Positions 1 through 5,753 of a DNA stretch of 6,853 nt are shown piece by piece. Below the pieces are notes generated by a model, which was not told the DNA's origin, ran no database searches, and saw nothing but the letters and a program-made list of their open reading frames with translations. Location: NCBI GenBank assembly GCA_938030915.1, contig CALHIO010000004.1, positions 1-6,853 on the forward strand. The letters are read 5' to 3'. Each line of letters opens with the position of its first letter. Position 1 is the stretch's first letter. The position numbers and the translations under genes were made by a program. This DNA is from an uncultured Gemmatimonadota bacterium (lineage in GTDB: Bacteria; Gemmatimonadota; Gemmatimonadetes; Longimicrobiales; Gaopeijiaceae).

Positions 1-2
1 TT

Positions 3-65
3 CTGCTCCGGCGATGGACGGACGACCTGCCCGGAGTCGACACTCCGGACCTAGGAGAATCTTGA
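3..65 (+). CDS. Possible 3' end of an upstream gene (C-terminal 20 codons)
   Basis: The third forward frame is open from the window edge to a TGA at 63-65, one base before the ATG of the next gene. It would encode a C-terminus reading LLRRWTDDLPGVDTPDLGES. Seen in the sequence: an open frame, ordinary amino-acid composition, and the tight stop-to-start spacing typical of bacterial operons. Too little is present to name a product. The first frame is also open, to a TAG at 52-54, and has slightly higher third-position GC, but its peptide looks less protein-like. The second frame is open to a TGA at 68-70 with poor third-position GC. The choice of frame, and whether a gene ends here at all, is inference. 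Confidence 0.35.
   Translation: MLRRWTDDLPGVDTPDLGES
31..48 (+). repeat. Perfect 7-bp inverted repeat just before the first gene
   Basis: CCGGAGT (31-37) and ACTCCGG (42-48) are perfect complements separated by the 4-base loop CGAC. The hairpin ends four bases before the AGGAG ribosome-binding site of the hydrolase gene. No T-run follows, so it is not a classical intrinsic terminator. It may be chance structure inside the end of an upstream gene, or it may affect translation or mRNA stability. Confidence 0.45.
53..57 (+). promoter_or_regulatory. Shine-Dalgarno AGGAG for the CocE-family gene
   Basis: AGGAG lies nine bases before the ATG at 67, which is near-ideal spacing. It supports this start over the internal ATG at 124, whose only purine-rich stretch abuts the start codon. 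Confidence 0.75.
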
Positions 66-66
66 G

Positions 67-2100
67 ATGACCCGAGAGGCTCACCTGTCGCGCCTGCTAC
101 GAGCAGTCGAAGACGCGCCGGAGATGTCGCGGCGTACGTTCGCGCAGGTCGTGGGCGCTTCGACGCTCCTCACGGCCCTGCCCGCATGTGCGCGGAGTGA
201 TACCCGGATCGGTCCCGACGGCATGCCGGAAGACGGACCGTACGGAGTGCATCTGCAGGACGGCATCATGGTGCCGATGCGCGACGGAGTGCGGCTCGCC
301 ACCGATGTCTATCTGCCCAGCGATGTGGACGGTCTCCTGCCGGGCCCGTGGCCTGTCATCCTCGAGCGCACTCCATACGGACGAAACCGTCCGAGCCGTT
401 CCGAGCGGTCCCTCGCCGAGCCCGACGAGGCCCGTGGTCGAGCGGCCGTGGCCGAACTCTTCGTTCGCCGCGGATACGCCGTGATCTATCAGGATGTGCG
501 CGGCCGCTACGACAGCGAGGGCGAGTACCAGAAGTACCTCGACGACGCCGCGGACGGGTATGACTGCTGCGCGTGGATCCTGGAGCAGCCCTGGTGCAAC
601 GGGTTGATCGGCACGAAGGGGCTTTCGTATGCCGCGCATACGCAGGCGGCCCTCGCCTCGGCCGCAGCCCCGGGTATCGCGGCCATGTTCCTCGACTCCG
701 GCGGCTTCTCCAATTCGTACCAGGGAGGGATTCGGCAAGGCGGTGCCTTCGAGCTCAAGCAGGCGACGTGGGCCTACCGCAACGCGCTCGTGGCACCCGA
801 GGTCACGTCGGATCCCGAAGTCCTCGCCGCCATGCAGGAGGTCGACGTACATCGCTGGTTCCGTGAGATGCCATGGAGCCCGGGTCGATCTCCCGTCTCT
901 CTCGCGCCGGAGTACGAGGCGTACCTCTTCGAGCAGTGGACGAAGGGAGCCTTCGACGAATATTGGAAGCAGCCGGGCATCTACGCCGAAGGATTTCACG
1001 ACGTGTGGCCCGACGCACCGATGGTGCACATGTCGTCGTGGTTCGATCCCTATCCGAGGACTGCGACCGACAACTACATCGGGCTGAAGGCGAAGAAGCG
1101 GGGGCCGGTACGACTGATCCTCGGCCCCTGGACCCACGGCGACCGGTCCCTCACCTACGCGGGCGACGTCGACTTCGGCCCCGCGGCGACCCTGGACGGG
1201 CAGCTCGCGACCGACTTCTGGGAGCTTCGCGTGCGCTGGTTCGACCACTGGCTCAGGGGTGTCGACAACGGGGTCGATACCGAGCCGGCAGTGCACTACT
1301 TCGTGATGGGCGGCGGCACCGGGCGGAGGAATCCCGAGGGCAGGATGGACCACGGCGGGGAATGGAAGACCGCAACCGACTGGCCGATTCCCGACGCCAT
1401 CGATACCGCCTACTACCTGCACCGGGATGGCCGGCTTTCCACGGATTCCCCTGTCGGGGACGGCGACGGCCTGACCTACCGCTACGACCCGGAGCAGCCG
1501 GTCCCGAGCATCGGCGGGACCATCACCTCCGGTGCACCGATCATGGTCGGGGGCGCCTTCGACCAGCGCGAGCGGGAAGACTTCTTCGGATCGGAGCCGC
1601 CCTATCGGCCGCTGGCCGAACGCGAAGACGTCCTCGTCTTCCAGTCGGAACCGCTCCTCGAGGATGTCGAAATCACCGGTCCGCTCGTCGTCAGTCTGTG
1701 GGTCTCGTCGGATTGCCCGGACACGGATTTCACGGCGAAGCTGATCGACGTCTATCCTCCGAACGAGGACTATCCGGACGGGTTCGCCATGAATCTCACC
1801 GACGGGATCATCCGGTGCCGCTACCGCGACTCGTGGGAGACACCGAGCATGATGGAGCCGGGCCGGCGGTACGAGGTCACGATCGAGGCGTTCCCCACCA
1901 GCAACGTGTTCAAGGCCGGCCACCGAATCCGGCTGGACGTATCGAGCAGCAACTACCCGCACTTCGACCTCAACTTCAACACGGGTGAGCCCGAGGGTCT
2001 GGCGACCCATGCCCGTGTCGCGACCAATACCGTCTGGATGGACGCCATGGGGCCGTCCCACGCCATCCTCCCGATCGTCCCCTCCGGGAGCGACTCATGA
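67..2100 (+). CDS. CocE/NonD-family hydrolase (peptidase S15-like), Tat lipoprotein
   Basis: A 677-residue exported serine hydrolase of the CocE/X-Pro dipeptidyl-peptidase (S15-like) family, which includes cocaine esterase, alpha-amino-acid ester hydrolases and beta-lactam acylases. These enzymes cut esters, amides or peptides; the substrate here cannot be read. A twin-arginine motif SRRTFAQ (residues 21-27) and a short hydrophobic stretch lead to LPAC, predicting Tat export and lipidation at Cys41. The alpha/beta-hydrolase domain starts near residue 66 (MVPMRDGVRLATDVYLP). Likely catalytic residues are Ser187 in GLSYAAHTQ, Asp327 in SSWFDPYPRT and His357 in GPWTHGD. The C-terminal half (about 385-665) is the family's jelly-roll domain, with DFTAKLIDVYP, GHRIRLDVSSSNYP and the closing NTG. 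Length is normal for the family. The start is supported by AGGAG at 53-57. The stop overlaps the next start as ATGA, implying translational coupling to the deacylase. The family and triad calls are firm; the substrate is unknown. Confidence 0.93.
   Translation: MTREAHLSRLLRAVEDAPEMSRRTFAQVVGASTLLTALPACARSDTRIGPDGMPEDGPYGVHLQDGIMVPMRDGVRLATDVYLPSDVDGLLPGPWPVILERTPYGRNRPSRSERSLAEPDEARGRAAVAELFVRRGYAVIYQDVRGRYDSEGEYQKYLDDAADGYDCCAWILEQPWCNGLIGTKGLSYAAHTQAALASAAAPGIAAMFLDSGGFSNSYQGGIRQGGAFELKQATWAYRNALVAPEVTSDPEVLAAMQEVDVHRWFREMPWSPGRSPVSLAPEYEAYLFEQWTKGAFDEYWKQPGIYAEGFHDVWPDAPMVHMSSWFDPYPRTATDNYIGLKAKKRGPVRLILGPWTHGDRSLTYAGDVDFGPAATLDGQLATDFWELRVRWFDHWLRGVDNGVDTEPAVHYFVMGGGTGRRNPEGRMDHGGEWKTATDWPIPDAIDTAYYLHRDGRLSTDSPVGDGDGLTYRYDPEQPVPSIGGTITSGAPIMVGGAFDQREREDFFGSEPPYRPLAEREDVLVFQSEPLLEDVEITGPLVVSLWVSSDCPDTDFTAKLIDVYPPNEDYPDGFAMNLTDGIIRCRYRDSWETPSMMEPGRRYEVTIEAFPTSNVFKAGHRIRLDVSSSNYPHFDLNFNTGEPEGLATHARVATNTVWMDAMGPSHAILPIVPSGSDS
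2086..2090 (+). promoter_or_regulatory. Shine-Dalgarno GGGAG for the deacylase gene
   Basis: GGGAG sits six bases before the ATG at 2097, inside the last codons of the hydrolase gene. It supports re-initiation at the ATGA overlap and fixes the start of the second gene. Confidence 0.7.
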
Positions 2101-3713
2101 AGATCGATCCAGTCGTGGACCTCCGCCGCGGGTGGCTGCGTGGTCTGACCTTCGCCGCCCTCGTGTCATTCGCGGGATGCTCTTCCCCGGACTTCGACGT
2201 CATCATCGCGGGCGGTACGATCTTCGACGGCTCAGGTGGCGCGCCGTTCGTCGCGGATGTCGGTATCTCCGGGGGCGTCATCGGCGAGATCGGCGACCTC
2301 GCCGCGAGGACTGCGCTCGAGACGATCGACGCGACCGGCTTCGTCGTGACCCCGGGCTTCATCGACGCACACTCCCACGCCGAGATGGACGAGTCCTGGG
2401 GTCGGGACGGTAAGCACTTCCTGACGCAGGGGATCACGACCGTCGTTCTCGGTCTCGACGGCGGCGGTCCGTTCGAAGTCGAGGATCGACTTCAGGGTTG
2501 GGGCGCCAATGGGATCGGCGTCAATGCGATGACCTTCGTCGGTCACAATGCCGTCCGTCGCGAAGTCATGGGCCTGGACGCCCGGGCACCGACGCCCGAA
2601 GAACTCGACCGGATGAAAGCCCTGGTGCGACGGGGAATGGAGGAGGGCGCCTTCGGACTGTCCACCGGTCTCTTCTACACGCCCGGCACATTCTCGGAAA
2701 CCGAAGAGGTGATCGAGCTCGCGAAGGTGGCGGCCGAGTGGGAGGGCGCGATCTACGACACGCACGATCGGGACCTGGGGGCCACCTATCAGGGCGTGGG
2801 ATACGACGCCTCCGTCGCCGAGGGGATCCGGATCGGAGAAGAGTCCGGACTTCGTGTCATCTTTTCCCACTTCAACCCTCAGGGTGCAACGAACTACGGA
2901 CGGGCAGCGGTCGGAGCGCGCATGATCGAGGACGCCCGGGCTCGCGGCATCGAGGTGTGGGCCGCGCATCACCCGTATACGGCGACACAATCCAACCTCC
3001 GCTCGTACGCCCTGCCTCGCTGGGCTTCAGGGGGCGGCACGGAGGCGGTTCTCGCCCGGTTCGAGCACCCCGACACGGCTCCGATGCTCCGGACCCAGAT
3101 CGTGGAGTCGCTCGCGATGCGGGGTGGGGCGGAAAAGATCATGATCGTGGACGAAGACCCCGTACTGAACGGTCGCACGCTCGCTCAGCGCGCGTCCGAG
3201 TGGGAGCTCAGTGTCCCGGACGCGGTGCAGCGGATCATCGCGGAGAACGGCAACGCGTCGGTGATGAACCTGGATCTCTACGACATCGAAAACACCCGTT
3301 ATCTCGCCCGCATGCCGTGGATGATGACGTGCACCGACGGTCGCACACCCTCGGAAGGACAGGTCGTGGCGCACCCTCGCGTCTATGGTGCCTTTCCTCG
3401 AAAGCTTCGCCTCTTCGCGATGGAGGGGAATGATATCGGGATTCCCTTCGCGATCCGGAGCTTCAGCGGCCTCGCGGCCGACTTCTTCGGGCTGTCCGAC
3501 CGTGGATACGTCGAGGTGGGGCGTGTCGCCGATGTCGCAGTGATCGATCTCGAAGCCTACCGGGACCGCTCGACGATGATGGATCCCCACCACTTCTCCG
3601 AAGGCGTCGTCCATGTTCTGGTGAATGGTGCGTTCGCGATACGGGACGGAGAGGCGACCGGGGTCATGGCCGGGGAGCCCCTGCGCGCGCCGTGGCAGCA
3701 CGGGGGAAGCTAG
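2097..3713 (+). CDS. N-acyl-D-amino-acid deacylase family amidohydrolase, lipoprotein
   Basis: A 538-residue metal-dependent amidohydrolase of the D-aminoacylase family, which hydrolyses N-acyl-D-amino acids to a D-amino acid and a carboxylate. The N-terminus (RRGWLRGLTFAALVSFAGC) is a signal with a lipobox-like FAGC at Cys28. Ser29 at +2 favours the outer membrane, so the enzyme should act outside the cytoplasm. The fold opens with DVIIAGGTIFDGSGG (34-48) and the metal motif FIDAHSHAE (His92, His94). Further likely ligands are His223 in IYDTHDRD and His258 in FSHFNPQG, and the catalytic Asp is D414 in MTCTDGRTP. The C-terminal signature runs from HPRVYGAFPR (426-435) through GRVADVAVIDLE (475-486) to VVHVLVNG (504-511). 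In classical D-aminoacylases a metal-binding Cys lies in a GNCG motif after the second strand. Here the matching stretch is GLDGG, which puts Asp121 in its place and suggests a distinct subgroup. The start is fixed by the ATGA overlap and GGGAG. D- versus L-specificity and acyl preference cannot be read. Confidence 0.92.
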   Translation: MKIDPVVDLRRGWLRGLTFAALVSFAGCSSPDFDVIIAGGTIFDGSGGAPFVADVGISGGVIGEIGDLAARTALETIDATGFVVTPGFIDAHSHAEMDESWGRDGKHFLTQGITTVVLGLDGGGPFEVEDRLQGWGANGIGVNAMTFVGHNAVRREVMGLDARAPTPEELDRMKALVRRGMEEGAFGLSTGLFYTPGTFSETEEVIELAKVAAEWEGAIYDTHDRDLGATYQGVGYDASVAEGIRIGEESGLRVIFSHFNPQGATNYGRAAVGARMIEDARARGIEVWAAHHPYTATQSNLRSYALPRWASGGGTEAVLARFEHPDTAPMLRTQIVESLAMRGGAEKIMIVDEDPVLNGRTLAQRASEWELSVPDAVQRIIAENGNASVMNLDLYDIENTRYLARMPWMMTCTDGRTPSEGQVVAHPRVYGAFPRKLRLFAMEGNDIGIPFAIRSFSGLAADFFGLSDRGYVEVGRVADVAVIDLEAYRDRSTMMDPHHFSEGVVHVLVNGAFAIRDGEATGVMAGEPLRAPWQHGGS

Positions 3714-3715
3714 AA

Positions 3716-3734
3716 ACTGCGCGACTCGCGCAGT
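3716..3734 (+). terminator. Hairpin directly after the deacylase gene
   Basis: ACTGCGCG (3716-3723) pairs perfectly with CGCGCAGT (3727-3734) around a 3-base loop, starting three bases after the TAG stop. The strong GC-rich stem at the operon end fits a transcription end or an mRNA 3'-protecting structure. No T-tract follows, so an intrinsic terminator in the strict sense is uncertain. Confidence 0.5.
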
Positions 3735-3986
3735 ATCGGAGCTGAGCCCTGCTCTCGGCGGACTTACACTGAGGCGAGCGAGCCCGGCTGGAGGAGAGAC
3801 ATCGTCGGGCTTTTGACACTCAGAGCGATCGAACAAGTCGGAATTCTGAGGCCGTACCCTCGACCCCGCCAGCGAGCGTGCCGTTCTTCTGCCTGCGTGG
3901 GTGACAGCGGCCTGTTCCTGTCGTGTGTTACCCGAGAGGCCAGCTGGGGGCGTCCAGCAGATTACCCCGTTGGACCGAAGCGAAAG

Positions 3987-4018
3987 AGGGCTCGTCACCC
4001 CCAAGGATGACGAGCCCT
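3987..4018. terminator. Perfect 11-bp stem, terminator-like, possibly bidirectional
   Basis: AGGGCTCGTCA (3987-3997) and TGACGAGCCCT (4008-4018) are perfect complements around a 10-base loop. Read on the minus strand, the stem is followed by CTTTCGCTTC, which gives a modest U-rich tail. Read on the plus strand, the tail is GACATTCTCGTTCT, which is weaker. It could end transcription of the upstream operon 274 bases after its stop, end a minus-strand transcript from the 4020-4400 region, or both. The stem is certain; the function is inferred. Confidence 0.6.
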
Positions 4019-4035
4019 GACATTCTCGTTCTGCG

Positions 4036-4095
4036 ATCGGCTGAACGTGCGCCCGGCAGGTCGGACATCCCGCGATCTCAGCCGATTCCATCGGC
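4036..4095. repeat. Competing inverted repeats (9-bp long-range stem versus 6-bp hairpin)
   Basis: ATCGGCTGA (4036-4044) and TCAGCCGAT (4078-4086) form a perfect 9-bp inverted repeat around 33 bases. The second arm overlaps GCCGAT (4081-4086), which can instead pair with ATCGGC (4090-4095) over a 3-base loop. The two pairings exclude each other, the arrangement expected of attenuator-like or switching RNA. The repeats are read directly; a regulatory role is inference, and a GC-rich region can give such stems by chance. Confidence 0.45.
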
Positions 4096-4261
4096 GTCAG
4101 CCGTTACGAGGGACGGACAGGGCACCCCGGGCCTTACGCAGGCCGCAACTGACCCAATCGGCCATCGCCGGGATCGGTGACCACTGCCCCCTTTCGTGGC
4201 CGAGCTCTCATGACGTTTCTGCATACGTTCATCAGGTTCCGAATTACCGCGCTTAGGCAAC

Positions 4262-4340
4262 GTCGTGGTACTCGACAGCGAATGTTCGGTCGCGCGCCCG
4301 AACCGCGTGGCCCCGAGCCCTTGCTCGGCCCGCACACGAC
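4262..4340. repeat. Nested stems, possible multi-branched RNA fold
   Basis: GTCGTG (4262-4267) can pair with CACGAC (4335-4340). This encloses two local hairpins: GTTCGG/CCGAAC (4284-4289 with 4298-4303) and CCGAGC/GCTCGG (4313-4318 with 4323-4328). The layout is a closed junction with two arms, about 79 bases long. It lacks the TTCRA T-loop of a tRNA on either strand. It lies 60-140 bases before the CsgG-like gene, so it could be part of that gene's leader. Each stem is only 6 bp, so chance pairing remains possible. Confidence 0.3.
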
Positions 4341-4400
4341 CGATCTTTTCACTGCTTAACGGTCCCACCCGGTCAAAGCCCCCCAAACCTCATCGGCCGA

Positions 4401-5753
4401 ATGTTCAGTGTTCATCCACGGTTGTTCTCACGAGGTGTTCACGTTCCGCGCCCGATCCGACGGGCGACTGCCGTGCTCGCGTGGGCGTTGGGCGGATGCA
4501 GTGCCCCACCGAGTCTGCCCGCTCCACCCGCCCCTGAAGCCATTCCGGGTCTCGAGGCCGAATGGGCGGGGGACGCCGAGGACCTTGAGGCGGGTGCGAG
4601 CCTGGCCCTCGCCTACTCCGCTGCCGGCCGTAGCGCCGAGGCTGAATCCCTCGTAGCCGAATTGATGGACGCGTTTCCGAACGAGTCCGCCGCGTTCATT
4701 ACGGCCGGGCTGCTGGCGGAAGATGGGGGGTCTCCCTCCAATGCGGCTGCCTTCTATCAGGCGGGATTGGAACGCGAGCCGTTTCCCGCGGTTCGCTCCG
4801 CGGTCGAGGTGAGGCTGGCGAGGGTTCGAGCCGAGGCGATTCGAGCAGACGTACGTCGGGCGATCAGCGCCGAGGAGGAATTCGCCGATCAGGAGCCCGA
4901 TGCGAGCTCCGTAGGTGTGTTCCCGCTGGCATTCGAGGGTATCGACTCGGTCTGGGCTCCTCTTGCGCTGGCCGTAACGGACATGGTTATCACCGACCTG
5001 GCCCTGATCGACCGCCTCCAGGTGGTCGAACGCGCCTCGATGCAGGCGCTCGTCGACGAACTCGGTCTGGCAGAAAGTGGTCGCACCGAATCGTCCACGG
5101 CGGCGCGGAGTGGCCGGATTCTCGGCGCGTCGCGGATCGTCCAGGGTGTCCTCCGCGTGGAGCCCGGCGCCCTCGTCGGGATCGATGCCGCCGTGGTCGA
5201 GACCGTGGATGCACCAGACGCCGCGGAGACGTCGGTCGACGTCTCGGACACGCTGGAGCGTCTGATGGAGGCCGAAAAACGCATGGTGTTCGGGATCATC
5301 GAAGAACTGGGGGTTGAGTTGACCGCTGCCGAGCGCGAACGGATCAGCGAACGGCAGACGGAGAGTCTGGATGCGCTTCTCGCCTTCGGTCGCGGCTTGG
5401 CAGCGATGGACCGCGGGGACTTCGAGGCGGCGGTGCAGGATTTCGAGGCAGCGGTCGATATCGATCCGGGCTTTTCGAAGGTCGAAACGTCGTTGACAGA
5501 GGCTCGAGTGAGGAGTCGCCCTGCTGCGGTGGCTACTTTGCGCAGCATGCCCTCGTTGGCGCGTCAGGTCCGCAGTCGCCGGGAAGCCGTACGACTGATC
5601 CGATCGGCTCCCACGGTGATGCGTCGCAGGATTCTCCGGCGCCTGAAGCCCGAGGATCGGGCGACGGTCGCGGAGGCATTGGGGTTGGACCGGGTGGGGC
5701 AGGTCATTCTTCTCGAGTTGACGTTCCGTCCGCCGGGAGGGGTCTTCCAGTGA
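4401..5753 (+). CDS. CsgG-like/TPR lipoprotein
   Basis: A 450-residue predicted outer-membrane lipoprotein. A basic n-region (RPIRR, 17-21) and the hydrophobic segment ATAVLAWALGGC give a lipobox at Cys33, with Ser at +2. Helical repeats resembling TPRs cover about 60-128 (LALAYSAAGRSAEAESLVAEL). Residues 170-270 match the CsgG/HfaB-type fold: VGVFPLAFEG, then LQVVERASMQALVDELGL, then GRILGASRIVQGVLRV. A further TPR-like unit lies at about 322-356 (LLAFGRGLAAMDRGDFEAAV). The last 80 residues are unusual, with 16 arginines in residues 369-420. CsgG proper is the curli secretion pore; many CsgG-domain proteins with TPRs are uncharacterised envelope proteins, so secretion is not assured. ATG 4401 is the first usable start after an in-frame TAG at 4254, and it preserves the signal peptide, but no clear Shine-Dalgarno precedes it. 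The stop overlaps the next gene's GTG, implying coupled expression. Confidence 0.83.
   Translation: MFSVHPRLFSRGVHVPRPIRRATAVLAWALGGCSAPPSLPAPPAPEAIPGLEAEWAGDAEDLEAGASLALAYSAAGRSAEAESLVAELMDAFPNESAAFITAGLLAEDGGSPSNAAAFYQAGLEREPFPAVRSAVEVRLARVRAEAIRADVRRAISAEEEFADQEPDASSVGVFPLAFEGIDSVWAPLALAVTDMVITDLALIDRLQVVERASMQALVDELGLAESGRTESSTAARSGRILGASRIVQGVLRVEPGALVGIDAAVVETVDAPDAAETSVDVSDTLERLMEAEKRMVFGIIEELGVELTAAERERISERQTESLDALLAFGRGLAAMDRGDFEAAVQDFEAAVDIDPGFSKVETSLTEARVRSRPAAVATLRSMPSLARQVRSRREAVRLIRSAPTVMRRRILRRLKPEDRATVAEALGLDRVGQVILLELTFRPPGGVFQ
5736..5740 (+). promoter_or_regulatory. Shine-Dalgarno GGAGG for the downstream GTG-start gene
   Basis: GGAGG lies nine bases before the GTG at 5750, within the last codons of the CsgG-like gene. 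It is the main evidence for the GTG start over the in-frame ATG at 5807, and it supports coupled translation across the GTGA overlap. Confidence 0.7.

Larger units (their letters stand above)
3714..4400. other. 687-base intergenic region, no convincing gene, many inverted repeats
   Basis: The stretch separates the hydrolase-deacylase block from the CsgG-like operon. Open frames occur on both strands (for example 3813-4010, 3923-4180 and 4078-4386) but are short, arginine/proline/serine-rich shadows with no ribosome-binding sites and no recognisable domains. No tRNA, tmRNA, SRP RNA or RNase P RNA signature was recognised. What stands out is a dense set of inverted repeats (listed separately) from 3716 to 4340. 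The promoter and leader for the gene at 4401 should lie in the last part, but no convincing -35/-10 pair was found. Confidence 0.7.

Noticed and set aside
873..1988. 371-codon plus-strand frame inside the hydrolase gene
   Set aside because: Arginine- and glycine-rich translation typical of a shifted frame in GC-rich DNA; the true frame carries the family motifs throughout.
97..2061. 654-codon open frame on the minus strand across the hydrolase gene
   Set aside because: It mirrors the CocE-family gene, which has clear catalytic motifs, export signal and ribosome-binding site. The antisense translation shows no domain and is a by-product of GC-rich codon use.
3813..3841. TTGACA (3813-3818) as a -35 promoter box
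   Set aside because: At normal spacing there is no acceptable -10 box, and no gene starts nearby.
3027..4091. 354-codon minus-strand frame crossing the end of the deacylase gene
   Set aside because: Most of it is antisense to the conserved C-terminus of the deacylase, and no domain was recognised in the non-overlapping part.
4228..4256. GGTTCCGAATTACC as a tRNA T-arm
   Set aside because: An extra C breaks the canonical GTTCRA loop, and no acceptor or anticodon stem fits around it.
4402..4440. Four copies of TGTTC within 39 bases at the start of the CsgG-like gene
   Set aside because: Irregular spacing (7, 14 and 13 bases) and location mostly within codons; a short motif easily repeated by chance.
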